From: a virus
Strand: one strand, 5' to 3'
Virus record (IMG/VR): IMGVR_UViG_3300027963_000014
Location: 1-35,615 of that record
Length of the DNA stretch: 35,615 bases
Below, piece by piece: positions 12,542 to 21,181 of the stretch; position 1 is the first letter of the stretch, and every line of letters starts with the position of its first letter. The translations under genes were made by a program, and so were the position numbers. The notes under the pieces were generated by a model. It saw nothing but the letters and a program-made list of their open reading frames with translations, made no database searches and was not told the DNA's origin.

Positions 12542-12951
12542 TGGACTATCAGTTCCAGCAGTTCTTAGGGTTGCTGTCTGATCCTGAGTCTGTCAAAAGA
12601 ATGCAAGACGAGGCGCGTCTTCGCGCTAACGACTATGAGCGCATGGCTTATCAAAAGTATGGCGAAGATAGGGGAAGCGTGCAGCTTAATGGCAATATGG
12701 TTGCAATACCAGATGGCTTTGCTGGCGGTGGAAGAATATCTGGCGCAATACCTCTTACCGAAGAGCAGCGCTTAATACTTGGCTTAACTGGTGGCGGTTA
12801 CCGTTCTAGATACGGTGGAGACTTAAAGGCGCAGGGCTTAGACGCAATGATCCAAGGAAATGATCAGTCGTTTGGCGTGCAGTACAACAGACCTCAACCT
12901 AATAACCCAGCCATACCGCGCTGGATGTTGAATTATTCAAGGAGTTTTTAA
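12541..12951 (+). CDS. Hypothetical protein (136 aa)
   Basis: The ATG shares a base with the previous TAA (TAATG), and the gene ends in the same way before the next. The N-terminal half is charged and helical (PESVKRMQDEARLRANDYER). The C-terminal half is glycine, asparagine and proline-rich (GFAGGGRISG, GLTGGGYRSRYGG, NRPQPNNPAIP) and probably disordered or beta-rich. No family recognised. The position among small post-terminase genes suggests a minor virion or assembly protein. Confidence 0.7.
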   Translation: MDYQFQQFLGLLSDPESVKRMQDEARLRANDYERMAYQKYGEDRGSVQLNGNMVAIPDGFAGGGRISGAIPLTEEQRLILGLTGGGYRSRYGGDLKAQGLDAMIQGNDQSFGVQYNRPQPNNPAIPRWMLNYSRSF

Positions 12952-13472
12952 TGGCTACCTCATACCCCAAGAGCTTGCAAGGCGCAATGGATCAGATGAT
13001 GAATCAGAATGACACATCAAGCTGTCCAGCTCCCACGCAAGACATCACCCTTAATCTCAAAAACCGCGCCAAGGCGATCACGACTGCGAAGTATGGTCCT
13101 GAGAACCCCAATCTGCCTAACGAGGCATTCTGGAGACGCAAGGCTGATACTTGGGATGCGTCGATTGACGACGCTAAGAAGAGTCGCTGCGGGAACTGCG
13201 CAGCGTTTAATGTCTCCGACAAGATCAAGCAATGCATTGCCGACGGCATCGGCAACGAAGCAGACCCGTGGGGAACTATCAAACTCGCTGACTTAGGGTA
13301 TTGCGAGATATTTGACTTCAAGTGCGCAGCCAGTAGAACCTGTGATGCTTGGGTTGTTGGTGGTCCAAACAAGGGCGAAGGCAACTCAGGAGATGGCGAA
13401 GACATGGGCGACGGTGAGGACGACAGCGAAGGCGAGTCCTTGATCAGCATCAAAATTGGTGGAAAGGACTAA
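12951..13472 (+). CDS. Cysteine protein with HiPIP-like iron-sulfur signature
   Basis: The 173-residue protein has six spaced cysteines: C80-x2-C83 in RCGNCAAF, C95, C118 in LADLGYCEIF, C125, and C131 in RTCDAW. The segment L-x3-G-Y-C-x2-F followed 13 residues later by C-x2-W closely matches the second half of high-potential iron-sulfur proteins (GC-x2-F...WC-x2-W), and CGNC resembles their CxNC start. The gap between the halves is longer than usual. The N-terminus (YPKSLQGAMDQMM, CPAPTQDITLNLKNRAKAI) and acidic glycine-rich C-terminus are extra. It may bind a 4Fe-4S cluster or other metal; role unknown. AAGGAG precedes the ATG. Confidence 0.7.
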   Translation: MATSYPKSLQGAMDQMMNQNDTSSCPAPTQDITLNLKNRAKAITTAKYGPENPNLPNEAFWRRKADTWDASIDDAKKSRCGNCAAFNVSDKIKQCIADGIGNEADPWGTIKLADLGYCEIFDFKCAASRTCDAWVVGGPNKGEGNSGDGEDMGDGEDDSEGESLISIKIGGKD

Positions 13473-13475
13473 GCC

Positions 13476-13634
13476 ATGAAGATGGGACTCTACGCAAATA
13501 TCAACGCAAAGCAAAAGCGTATCGCTGCTGGCTCTGGCGAGAAGATGAACAAAGTCGGCTCTAAGGCTGCACCGTCTGCTGCCGACTTCAAACAGGCTGC
13601 CAAGACCGCCAAGAAGCCGAAGGCTAAGAAGTGA
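13476..13634 (+). CDS. Small basic conserved phage protein (GLYANI family, 52 aa)
   Basis: The frame starts at ATG 13476 (GGAAAGGACT upstream) and ends TGA at 13632-13634. The product MKMGLYANINAKQKRIAAG continues with GSGEKM and FKQAAKTAKK. I recognise this pattern from small conserved proteins encoded just before portal genes in many proteobacterial phages. It is strongly basic (about one quarter lysine). Function is unknown. The next gene starts inside its last codons with GTGA. Confidence 0.75.
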   Translation: MKMGLYANINAKQKRIAAGSGEKMNKVGSKAAPSAADFKQAAKTAKKPKAKK

Positions 13635-13924
13635 GTGCAGCTTGGCAGAGGAAAGAGGGAAAGTCACCAACTGGTGGCTTGAATGCTAAAGGTCGTGCCT
13701 CGGCTAAAGCTGAAGGCATGAACCTCAAGCCCCCTGTCAAGTCTGGAGATAACCCCAGACGGGCGAGCTTTCTTGCACGCATGGCGGGAAACGCAGGACC
13801 AGAGTACAAGGACGGTGAAAAGACTCGTCTTTTGCTGAGTCTCAACGCATGGGGTGCGTCCAGTAAAGCCGATGCCAAGGCAAAAGCCAAGGCGATCACC
13901 GCAAGGAATAAGGCTAAGAAGTGA
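13631..13924 (+). CDS. DUF6321-like small basic protein (97 aa)
   Basis: Translation starts at GTG 13631 within the overlap GTGA. The sequence AAWQRKEGKSPTGGLNAKGR, then PPVKSGDNPRRASFLARM and LLLSLNAWGASSKADA, matches the conserved phage family DUF6321 as I know it. It is basic and may bind DNA or another virion component. The gene ends in a second GTGA overlap with the glycosyltransferase, so three neighbouring genes are coupled. Confidence 0.75.
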   Translation: MSAAWQRKEGKSPTGGLNAKGRASAKAEGMNLKPPVKSGDNPRRASFLARMAGNAGPEYKDGEKTRLLLSLNAWGASSKADAKAKAKAITARNKAKK

Positions 13925-14610
13925 TCCCAATTTGCATATCGACGGTCAACGGCAAAGGTTTGCCAGTTCTGCTTGAGTCCATCAAGCAGTACGCACCAGA
14001 GGCGTTTGTTTACTTGCGTGGAACAGAGAGAGTCGTCTCTGGGTACAAGAACGCAAGGCTTATCTTTGGCGAACCCCGTAACTTTGGCGACGATTACAAC
14101 GAAGTAATCGACGACGCATTGAAGTACGCACAGGCTTGCATTGTCTGCAACGACGATGTGGTGCTGACACCGAACTCTTACCAGCGACTACTCGAAGATG
14201 TTGAGGTGATCCGCGAGCTGGAGGTCAATGTCGGCTGGGTGGGCGCGAGAAGTGACTATGTAAGACCTGCGCAGAACATTCGCTACAACCCCGATGGCGA
14301 TCACCTAGAGATGTGCAGATTCAAGTCCGAGCAGTTCATTCGTCACGCCAACAACATTGCACCGATCTTTGCGTACATAAGTCGGGACGCATGGCATCAC
14401 GGCAGATTCCCCCCACTTAATTGGTTCTCAGATGATGTGAGCTGCGCAGACCTCAACAATCAGGGCTACCAGCACTTTGTCTCCAGCGCCTATGTCCATC
14501 ATGTCGGCAGCCAGACAACGGGCGACGACTCAAAGCAATTAGTTGCAGCGTCTGTGCCTTGGGTCAAGGAGCACCGTCCACAGTATGTCAAGCACTTCTT
14601 TGGTTCTTAA
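13921..14610 (+). CDS. GT-A-fold glycosyltransferase-like protein
   Basis: Starts at GTG 13921 (GTGA overlap). The 229-residue protein opens with a beta strand and nucleotide-sugar loop (IPICISTVNGKGLPVLLESI) and has an acidic pair after a hydrophobic strand (CIVCNDDVVL, D78/D79), the usual place of the DxD metal site in family 2-like enzymes. A later WFSDDVSCADLNNQGY segment (167-182) fits an acceptor-side acidic motif. It would transfer a sugar from a nucleotide donor, perhaps to a virion protein or host surface. It is followed by a methyltransferase and then the portal gene. Confidence 0.7.
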   Translation: MIPICISTVNGKGLPVLLESIKQYAPEAFVYLRGTERVVSGYKNARLIFGEPRNFGDDYNEVIDDALKYAQACIVCNDDVVLTPNSYQRLLEDVEVIRELEVNVGWVGARSDYVRPAQNIRYNPDGDHLEMCRFKSEQFIRHANNIAPIFAYISRDAWHHGRFPPLNWFSDDVSCADLNNQGYQHFVSSAYVHHVGSQTTGDDSKQLVAASVPWVKEHRPQYVKHFFGS

Positions 14611-15118
14611 TCTAGGCTCTGGCAAGGACTTTCGAGACGACTGCATCAACGCAGATATTCAACTGCGCGTCAAGCACGACTGGTTACTCGACATCTGCAA
14701 TGTGCCTTGGGGCGACAGCATCTCCACAAGGCTCGGTGACTTTGAGGTGCAGTCAGAGATGTTTGACGCAATACTGGCGAATGATGTGCTTGAGCACCTG
14801 CCTGATCTGGTGGGTGCAATGACTAGTTGCAAGGAGTTACTCAAGGTCGGTGGCGAGATGCGCATCCATGTGCCGTATGACTTGAGTTATGGCGCGTGGC
14901 AAGACCCGACTCATGTGCGTGCTTTCAACGAGCATTCGTGGCATTACTACACCGACTGGCATTGGCATCTTGGGTGGGAAGACAGGTTTTATGTGACTCA
15001 CTTGGAATTTAGGTTCAATCCAGTCGCACAAGACCTAAAATTGACGCAAGAAGAACTGTTAAGGACTCCGCGAGCTGTGGACTCCATGTATGTCGTATTG
15101 CAAAAGGGCAAAAAATGA
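14585..15118 (+). CDS. SAM-dependent class I methyltransferase
   Basis: ATG 14585 inside the end of the glycosyltransferase gene is preferred over a start at 14543, because the protein then begins just before motif I. Residues 7-16 (VLNLGSGKDF) form the SAM-binding loop, 61-71 (DAILANDVLEH) the motif IV region, and MRIHVPYDLS (92-101) the next strand, as in the Methyltransf_11/23-like group. The histidine/tryptophan-rich segment after 116 is family-like. It may methylate a sugar or protein, acting with the adjacent glycosyltransferase. It ends in ATGA with the portal gene. Confidence 0.8.
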   Translation: MSSTSLVLNLGSGKDFRDDCINADIQLRVKHDWLLDICNVPWGDSISTRLGDFEVQSEMFDAILANDVLEHLPDLVGAMTSCKELLKVGGEMRIHVPYDLSYGAWQDPTHVRAFNEHSWHYYTDWHWHLGWEDRFYVTHLEFRFNPVAQDLKLTQEELLRTPRAVDSMYVVLQKGKK

Positions 15119-17307
15119 ACATTACTAACGAGCTGGGATTGAGCACCGACATTGCGTCACAGGTTGACCCAACGCTTACACCTATGAATGACACAGACCT
15201 TGAAGCCATGATGGGTCAAGAGATCACAGACGCTGTGAGCTACATCGACTCTGACCTCTCACCTATCCGCGCTCGCGGTACTGAGTATTACAGGGGCGAT
15301 CCCTTCGGTAACGAGGAAGATGGACGCTCGCAAGTCGTGGCGATGGAAGTGCGCGACACCGTGTCTGCCATGCTGCCGTCCTTGATGCGTGTGTTCTTCT
15401 CTACCGAGAACACGGTGGAGTTTGTGCCTCGCGGTCCAGAGGATGTAGAAAACGCACAGCAAGCCACAGACTACTGCAACTATGTTTTTAACAATGACAA
15501 CAACGGTTTTATGGTGGCATACGCCACATTTAAAGACGCTCTTGTCAGGAAATGTGGCATTGTCAAGGCGTGGATTGAGGACACCGAGTCTGTCCGAATT
15601 GAGGAATATTCGGGTCTAGATGACCAGACATTGCAGGTCGTCATGCAAGAAGGCGACGCAGATGTGCAGATCATTGCGAGTTACCCAGACGAGAGTATGC
15701 AAGGCGCGATGCAGATTGATCCTATGACTGGTCAGCCGTTACCCCCAGCCATGATGCACGATGTGCAGGTCAAAAGGAAGATAACCGACAAGCGTATCCA
15801 TGTGGCGTGCCTACCGCCAGAAGAATTGCTCTTGTCTCGTCAAGCAATGTCATTCAAGGACGCACCTTTTATCGGTCACCGCAAGATGGCGACTGTGGCT
15901 GAGTTGATTGGCATGGGCTACGACGAAGACGAGGTGATGGACTATGTTGGCTCGTCCGACTTGAACGACAACGAAGAGGCTTTGGCTCGCGCACCGTTGG
16001 CAAATAACCAGTATTTCAATGAGAGCGCTAACCCGATGATGCAGCGCGTTCTCTATGTCGAGGGCTACGCTAAGGTTGACTTTGATGGCGACGGCATCCC
16101 AGAGTTGCGCAAGATGTGCTTCATGGGTGCTAGTTACAAGATGGTGCGTAACCTGCCAGCGTCTTACATCCCGTTTATTGAATTTCCTTGCGATCCAGAA
16201 CCCCACACCTCACCACTTGAGGCGATGTCGATATTCGACATTACACGCGACTTGCAGGAGATCAAGTCAGAAGTCATGCGCAATACGCTTGACTCTTTGG
16301 CGCAGTCCATCCATCCACGCACCGTTATTGTTGAAGGTCAGGTCAACATTGACGACGCACTAAACAACGAGACGGGTGCGATCATTCGTGCGCGTGCTCC
16401 GAACATGGTGCAGCCGTTGGTGACTCCATTTGTCGGACAGGCTGCTTTCCCTGTGCTTTCCTACTTGGACGAGATCAAGGAAGGTCGCACAGGAATGTCC
16501 AAGGCATCTATGGGTCTCAACCCAGATGCTTTGCAGTCTTCAACTAAGGCTGCCGTGGCTGCCACAGTAAGCGCCAGCCAAGGACGCATTGAGCTGACTG
16601 CGCGTCTCATGGCTGAAGGCATGAAGGAGCTGTTTAAGACAATGCTTTTCTTGGTCACAACGCACCAAGACAAACCACGCATGATCCGATTGCGCAACAA
16701 GTGGGTGCAGATTGACCCACGCGCTTGGGACAACACGATGGATGTCAACATCAACATCGGTCTGGGTAATGGCGACACCAATGAGCGTATTGCAACCCTG
16801 ATGCAGATACTCGCAAAGCAAGAATCCATCATCAACCAGTACGGTCTTGAGAATCCTGTGGTATCTCCCCAGATGTATGTGCGCACCTTGAAGAAGGTCG
16901 TCGAACTCTCTGGATTCAAGGACGCATCGAGCTACTTTGCGGATATTCCAGACGGCTGGAAAGCACCGCAAGCACCTCAGAAGCCAACTCCAGAAGAGGT
17001 TTTGGCTCAGGTGCAAGCCGAGTCCATCAAGGCAGACATCCAGAAAAAGGCTGCCGATCTTGAGTTACAGCGCCAGAAGATGATCAGAGATGACGACTTC
17101 AGACGCGATCAAATGAACCAAGATAGACTACTTCGTCAGTACGAACTTGAGTTAAAGTACAACACACAGATCAGCACCGCCCAGATCGTGGCAGAGCAGA
17201 ATGTCAACCGAGAGGTTGTAAAAGAACAAAGTGCATTGGTACAACAAGCTATGGCGCAGCCACAGCAAGCACCAATGCAACCCATCAACCCACAAGGAAT
17301 GGTCTAA
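15115..17307 (+). CDS. Portal protein (P22/SU10-like)
   Basis: The 730-residue protein follows the terminase and small-protein block, where the portal is expected. It has features of the large podoviral portal family: an N-terminal segment with YYRGDPFGNEEDGRSQVVA and VRDTVSAMLPSLMRVFF, a clip/stem region with FDITRDLQEIKSEVMR, and GRTGMSKASMGLNPDAL typical of these portals. The last 130 residues are a charged coiled coil and glutamine-rich tail (QAESIKADIQKKAADLEL), comparable to the P22 portal barrel. It forms the twelve-subunit DNA channel at one capsid vertex and binds TerL and the adaptor. Confidence 0.9.
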   Translation: MNITNELGLSTDIASQVDPTLTPMNDTDLEAMMGQEITDAVSYIDSDLSPIRARGTEYYRGDPFGNEEDGRSQVVAMEVRDTVSAMLPSLMRVFFSTENTVEFVPRGPEDVENAQQATDYCNYVFNNDNNGFMVAYATFKDALVRKCGIVKAWIEDTESVRIEEYSGLDDQTLQVVMQEGDADVQIIASYPDESMQGAMQIDPMTGQPLPPAMMHDVQVKRKITDKRIHVACLPPEELLLSRQAMSFKDAPFIGHRKMATVAELIGMGYDEDEVMDYVGSSDLNDNEEALARAPLANNQYFNESANPMMQRVLYVEGYAKVDFDGDGIPELRKMCFMGASYKMVRNLPASYIPFIEFPCDPEPHTSPLEAMSIFDITRDLQEIKSEVMRNTLDSLAQSIHPRTVIVEGQVNIDDALNNETGAIIRARAPNMVQPLVTPFVGQAAFPVLSYLDEIKEGRTGMSKASMGLNPDALQSSTKAAVAATVSASQGRIELTARLMAEGMKELFKTMLFLVTTHQDKPRMIRLRNKWVQIDPRAWDNTMDVNINIGLGNGDTNERIATLMQILAKQESIINQYGLENPVVSPQMYVRTLKKVVELSGFKDASSYFADIPDGWKAPQAPQKPTPEEVLAQVQAESIKADIQKKAADLELQRQKMIRDDDFRRDQMNQDRLLRQYELELKYNTQISTAQIVAEQNVNREVVKEQSALVQQAMAQPQQAPMQPINPQGMV

Positions 17308-17574
17308 GTGAGCAAACAAGAAGAAGATGTAAGAAAAGGCAAGAAGGCTGAGTCGCTTATCGCTGACGAGGCTTTCTCAACTGCTTTGTTGAAGATGGAG
17401 AATGATGCCGTCTGGTTTTGGAAAGATACGAAGCCAGAGGACATCACGAAGAGAGAACACGCTTGGCATATGTTGCGTGCGATTGACAACTTCCGAACCG
17501 AGATTTCAAAGATCATGGACAACGGGAAAGTCGCACAGCGCCAGATTGAGCGTGAACAAAAGTCGTTGGTGTAA
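17308..17574 (+). CDS. Small conserved protein downstream of portal (88 aa)
   Basis: Starts at GTG 17308, immediately after the portal stop, with AAGGA upstream. The charged helical product contains REHAWHMLRAIDNFRTEI and NGKVAQRQIE. Small proteins with this kind of W-H-x-L-R-A-(I/L)-D pattern commonly follow portal genes in related phages. Function is unknown; an assembly or minor head protein is likely. Confidence 0.7.
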   Translation: MSKQEEDVRKGKKAESLIADEAFSTALLKMENDAVWFWKDTKPEDITKREHAWHMLRAIDNFRTEISKIMDNGKVAQRQIEREQKSLV

Positions 17575-17585
17575 AGGACTAGGAA

Positions 17586-18569
17586 ATGGAAATAACCCAA
17601 ACCCCTATGTCTGTGGCTGATGCAGCCAGTGCTCTTGATCAATTAATGTTGCCACTTGATGGAGAACAGCAGAAAACTGACAAGGCGCGTTTGACTGAGG
17701 ATAACTCCGAGGTCGCGGTCTCTGTCGATGAAGAACTCGATGTGCAAGACGACGAATTGAGTGAAGAAACGACAGAGGAACAGTCTGAAGAAGGTGAAGA
17801 AACCGAAGAAGAAGAACAGCCAACCGAGGTCTACACCGTCAAAGTTGACGGTAAAGAGGTCGAGGTCACGCTAGACGAACTTCAAAAAGGATATTCCCGA
17901 ACACAGGACTACACACGAAAGACACAGCAGATCGCTGAGACCCGTAAAGCGGTTGAGGCAGAGGCTAGTGCGATTCGTGCCGAGCGTGAACAGTATGCCC
18001 AGTTATTGGGAGCGTTGAAACAGCAACTTGAGTCAACTGAAGCACCTGTCGATATGGATCGTCTTTATAACGAAGACCCCATAGAGTGGGTGAGACAGTC
18101 AGAAGTGATGCGCCAGAAGCAAGACAAACTCGCAGCTATTCAGTCTGAGCAGCAGCGACTGTCGCAGCTCACAGCGCAACAAAGAGCACAGGAGATGCAA
18201 GCTCACCTTGCGACACAGCAAGAAGCCCTGATCCAAGCCGTACCCGAATGGAAAGATTCCAAGAAGGCACAGGCTGAAAAAGCTCTACTCGTCGAATTCG
18301 GCAAAAAGATCGGATTCAGCGATGATGAACTCAAGAATGTTTATGACCATAGAGCTGTCATTGCGTTGCGTAAAGCAGCGCTCTATGACCAGATGATGTC
18401 CAAGCGTGGACAGATCAAGCCTGTGATCAACAACGGTCCTCGCCCCGCCAAGCCTAGTGCAGCAGGTCGCGTCTCCACATCAACTGAAAGTACACGCGCA
18501 AAACAGCGTCTTGCAAAGTCTGGTCGCGTCGATGACGCTGCCTCCGCAATAGAACTTCTTTTGAAATAG
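17586..18569 (+). CDS. Capsid scaffolding protein
   Basis: The 327-residue product precedes the major capsid gene by 9 bp, the classic scaffold position. Its first 80 residues are very acidic (many E and D, e.g. SEETTEEQSEEGEETEEEEQ). A small domain with VYTVKVDGKEVEVTLDELQK and YSRTQDYTRKTQQI (about 82-118) then leads to a long glutamine/alanine-rich coiled coil and a basic C-terminus (SAAGRVSTSTESTRAKQRLAK) suited to binding coat protein. This order is standard in scaffolds of SU10-like and related phages. It should be absent from mature virions. Confidence 0.85.
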   Translation: MEITQTPMSVADAASALDQLMLPLDGEQQKTDKARLTEDNSEVAVSVDEELDVQDDELSEETTEEQSEEGEETEEEEQPTEVYTVKVDGKEVEVTLDELQKGYSRTQDYTRKTQQIAETRKAVEAEASAIRAEREQYAQLLGALKQQLESTEAPVDMDRLYNEDPIEWVRQSEVMRQKQDKLAAIQSEQQRLSQLTAQQRAQEMQAHLATQQEALIQAVPEWKDSKKAQAEKALLVEFGKKIGFSDDELKNVYDHRAVIALRKAALYDQMMSKRGQIKPVINNGPRPAKPSAAGRVSTSTESTRAKQRLAKSGRVDDAASAIELLLK

Positions 18570-18578
18570 GACACTCAA

Positions 18579-19541
18579 ATGGCAATCGTAACCAACACAT
18601 TCACCACATTTGATGCGAAGGGTATCCGCGAGGACTTATCCAACATCATCACTAACATCGCTCCCGAAGAGACTCCTTACATGAGCAACATCGGTCGTGA
18701 GTCAATCAGCAACTCATTGTTTGAGTGGCAGACTGACACATTGGCTTCTGCTGCTGCTAACAAGCAGTTAGAGGGCGACGATGTAACTTCTTTCGATAGC
18801 GTAACTGCTACTGTGCGTCTGCAAAACTACGCTCAGATTAGCCGTAAGACTATCGTCTTGTCTGCAACTGAAGAGACCGTCAACAAGGCTGGTCGTCGCT
18901 CTGAATTGGCATACCAAATTGCCAAGCGTAGCGCTGAACTAAAGCGTGACCAAGAGTTCTCAATGCTCAATGGCGCTATTGCTGCTGCTGGTAGCACTTC
19001 AGTCGCTCGCGGTACTGCTTCATTGCAAGCCTTCATCAAGACTAACTACGATATGCAGACGAACGGTGCTAACCCATCGTATACAACTTTGCCTAACAGC
19101 TCTCGTACCGACGGCAATGTGCGTACCTTTACAGAAACCATTTTGAAGAATGTTATTCAACAAGTTTGGACTGCTGGCGGTACACCAAAAATCTTGATGA
19201 CTGGTCCAGTCAACAAGCAGCGCGTGTCTGGCTTCTCTGGTATCGCATCTTCACGCTTCAACATTGATGGCGGTGCTCGTCCTGCAACCATCATTGGCGC
19301 AGCAGACATTTATGTGTCTGACTTCGGCAATGTGCAAGTCGTGCCTAACCGCTTCCAGCGCGAGCGTGACGCTTTCGTGATCGATCCAGATTACGCAAAA
19401 GTCACTATGTTGCGTCCTTACCAACAAGTTGAGTTGGCAAAGACTGGCGACGCTGAAAAGCGTATGCTTATCGTTGAGTGGGGTCACAAGGTGTTGGCTG
19501 AGAATGCCCACGGCATTGCTGCTGACTTGATCACTTCTTAA
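18579..19541 (+). CDS. Major capsid protein (HK97 fold, SU10/DUF5309-like)
   Basis: The 320-residue protein begins MAIVTNTFTTFDAKGIREDL and IAPEETPYMSNIG, the N-terminal signature of the SU10-type major capsid family (DUF5309). A central segment (SRKTIVLSATEETVNKAGR and AYQIAKRSAELKRDQEF) fits the long spine helix of the HK97 fold. The C-terminal LRPYQQVELAKTGDAEKRM is also family-like. AGGAC precedes the ATG. Its codon use appears more even than that of neighbouring genes, consistent with high expression. A strong terminator follows. Confidence 0.9.
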   Translation: MAIVTNTFTTFDAKGIREDLSNIITNIAPEETPYMSNIGRESISNSLFEWQTDTLASAAANKQLEGDDVTSFDSVTATVRLQNYAQISRKTIVLSATEETVNKAGRRSELAYQIAKRSAELKRDQEFSMLNGAIAAAGSTSVARGTASLQAFIKTNYDMQTNGANPSYTTLPNSSRTDGNVRTFTETILKNVIQQVWTAGGTPKILMTGPVNKQRVSGFSGIASSRFNIDGGARPATIIGAADIYVSDFGNVQVVPNRFQRERDAFVIDPDYAKVTMLRPYQQVELAKTGDAEKRMLIVEWGHKVLAENAHGIAADLITS

Positions 19542-19552
19542 TTGAACTAACG

Positions 19553-19583
19553 AAGGGTCTGGGGAAACTCAGACCCTTTTTTT
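19553..19583 (+). terminator. Strong rho-independent terminator after major capsid gene
   Basis: AAGGGTCTG (19553-19561) pairs with CAGACCCTT (19570-19578) around an 8-base loop, followed by seven Ts. It lies 11 bases after the capsid stop. It would limit transcription of the tail genes relative to capsid. Confidence 0.9.
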
Positions 19584-19585
19584 AC

Positions 19586-19900
19586 ATGATTGAAAAAAGA
19601 TTTTTTAGTAAAGATGATGATCAGGGGATCACACGCACATTTCATTACGACGAAGAGACAGATCAGGCAACGATCCAGACACAACAAGATGTGACTGCGA
19701 TCATTGAAGAGAATAAGCAAGAGTACGCACAGGTTGATGAGCGTGCTCGGTGGGGTGAATGGACGCGAGTCGCCAGCATCCCGATGTCTATCTACTTTCA
19801 GCTCAAGGCTGAAGGAAAGCTAGAAGATGAAGCCTACATGAAGCGTTGGTTAAATGATCCAGAAAACAAATACTTCAGAACTAGATCAGGACAAGTATGA
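19586..19900 (+). CDS. Conserved phage hypothetical protein (104 aa)
   Basis: ATG 19586 comes three bases after the terminator U-tract and has no Shine-Dalgarno, so translation may depend on read-through messages. The product contains TRTFHYDEETDQATIQTQQD, then RVASIPMSIYFQLKAEG and WLNDPENKYFRTRSGQV. The last motif, WLND-P-(E/D)N-x-(Y/F)FRT, is one I know from conserved proteins next to phage capsid genes. Probably a head-associated protein of unknown role. It ends in ATGA with the next gene. Confidence 0.7.
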   Translation: MIEKRFFSKDDDQGITRTFHYDEETDQATIQTQQDVTAIIEENKQEYAQVDERARWGEWTRVASIPMSIYFQLKAEGKLEDEAYMKRWLNDPENKYFRTRSGQV

Positions 19901-20580
19901 CCCAAAACTACATTGCGGTATGTACACCAGCGCGTGACATGGTTCACGCTAACTTCACCTTCTGTATGGTGAACATGGTGGCGTATCACACGATCAACAC
20001 AACTGATGCGGTGTCCTTGAAGATTATGCAAGGCACTCTCATTCAGAACCAGCGTGCTGATCTGTGTCTAGACGCAATGAGAGAGGGCTGCACCCATGTG
20101 CTATTTATTGACTCCGACATGACCTTCCCGCAAGACATGATCGAGAGACTTCTTGTGCATGACTTAGATATTGTGGCAACGAACTGTGCAAGGCGCAGGA
20201 TGCCGACAGGTCCAACCGCCCAGCGCTATGGCGAGAATGGCGAGAGAGAACTCATCTACACAATGCCAGAATCGACAGGCGTTGAGGAAGTTGGCTCTAT
20301 CGGCATGGGCGTGATGCTTATCAAACGCAAGGTCTTTGAGGCGTTAACTGAACCTTGGTTCGAGACTCCTTGGCGTACCGATAAGCGTGGCTATATTGGT
20401 GAGGACATATTCTTCTGCCGTAAAGCACAGGCTGCTGGCTTTAAAATATACATAGATCACGATGTCTCAAAAGAGATTGGACACATCGGGACATTTGAAT
20501 TTAAGCACGATCACACTTGGGTGATGCGTGACTTAGAAAAAGCACAAAAGGCTGAAAATGGCGCTCACAACTTATGCTGA
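19897..20580 (+). CDS. Glycosyltransferase (GT-A fold)
   Basis: The 227-residue protein has a clear nucleotide-sugar/metal motif, HVLFIDSDMTFP with D72-S-D74, after a Rossmann-like first half with NQRADLCLDAMREG. SIGMGVMLIKRKVFEAL and RGYIGEDIFFCRKAQAAGF later in the chain match the acceptor-side loop and acidic catalytic region of such enzymes. It is distinct from the enzyme at 13921. Placed between capsid and adaptor genes, it probably decorates virion proteins or a host glycan. ATGA overlap at its start; its end overlaps the adaptor start by 23 bp. Confidence 0.85.
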   Translation: MTQNYIAVCTPARDMVHANFTFCMVNMVAYHTINTTDAVSLKIMQGTLIQNQRADLCLDAMREGCTHVLFIDSDMTFPQDMIERLLVHDLDIVATNCARRRMPTGPTAQRYGENGERELIYTMPESTGVEEVGSIGMGVMLIKRKVFEALTEPWFETPWRTDKRGYIGEDIFFCRKAQAAGFKIYIDHDVSKEIGHIGTFEFKHDHTWVMRDLEKAQKAENGAHNLC

Positions 20581-21178
20581 ACTGAAGACCTCGGTCGGTG
20601 ACTGGCTTAACCGCACAGACCTGACGACTGCTATTCCTGACTTTATTAGTTTGGCAGAGGCTCAGATCGAGAGAAACTTGCGCACCAGACAGATGATCGT
20701 GCGTGCTACTGCGTCGATCACTACCGAATACTCGGCAGTACCCAATGACTTCTTGGAAGTCAAGTCCTTCAAGCTCGATACCAACCCCGTCACCCCATTG
20801 GGGTTTGAGACCATCGACTCAATGGACACCTTGGCGGTTACTTATCGCTCGGCTGCCAAACCTATATTTTTTACCGTGGTGGGTGAGCAGTTTCGCTACC
20901 TACCAGAACCAGACACCGCATATACAGGTGAGCTTATTTATTACGCAAAGTTGAGCAAGTTATCAACTGCGAACACAACAAACTTTTTACTAACTGCTGC
21001 ACCCGATGTTTACTTGTACGGTGCTCTCATGCAAGCAGCACCATACCTGCAAGATGATGCGAGAATTGCTGTATGGGCATCGATGTACCGAGCTGGTCTT
21101 GAAGAGGTCACGCAAGCAGATGATCGCAGCTCTTCAACTGGCGGTGTATTGATTGCACGCGCAAGGACTTTGGGATAA
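20558..21178 (+). CDS. Head-tail adaptor protein (SU10-adaptor-like)
   Basis: The 206-residue protein begins with TTYAELKTSVGDWLNRTDLT and IPDFISLAEAQIERNLRTRQ, the N-terminal helices typical of the phage adaptor family found in SU10-like and P22 gp4-like podoviruses. The middle contains a beta domain (PNDFLEVKSFKLD, GEQFRYLPEPD), and the C-terminal helices (PDVYLYGALMQAAPYLQDD) dock on the portal. It would form the ring below the portal that joins the tail nozzle. Confidence 0.85.
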   Translation: MALTTYAELKTSVGDWLNRTDLTTAIPDFISLAEAQIERNLRTRQMIVRATASITTEYSAVPNDFLEVKSFKLDTNPVTPLGFETIDSMDTLAVTYRSAAKPIFFTVVGEQFRYLPEPDTAYTGELIYYAKLSKLSTANTTNFLLTAAPDVYLYGALMQAAPYLQDDARIAVWASMYRAGLEEVTQADDRSSSTGGVLIARARTLG

Positions 21179-21181
21179 CAG

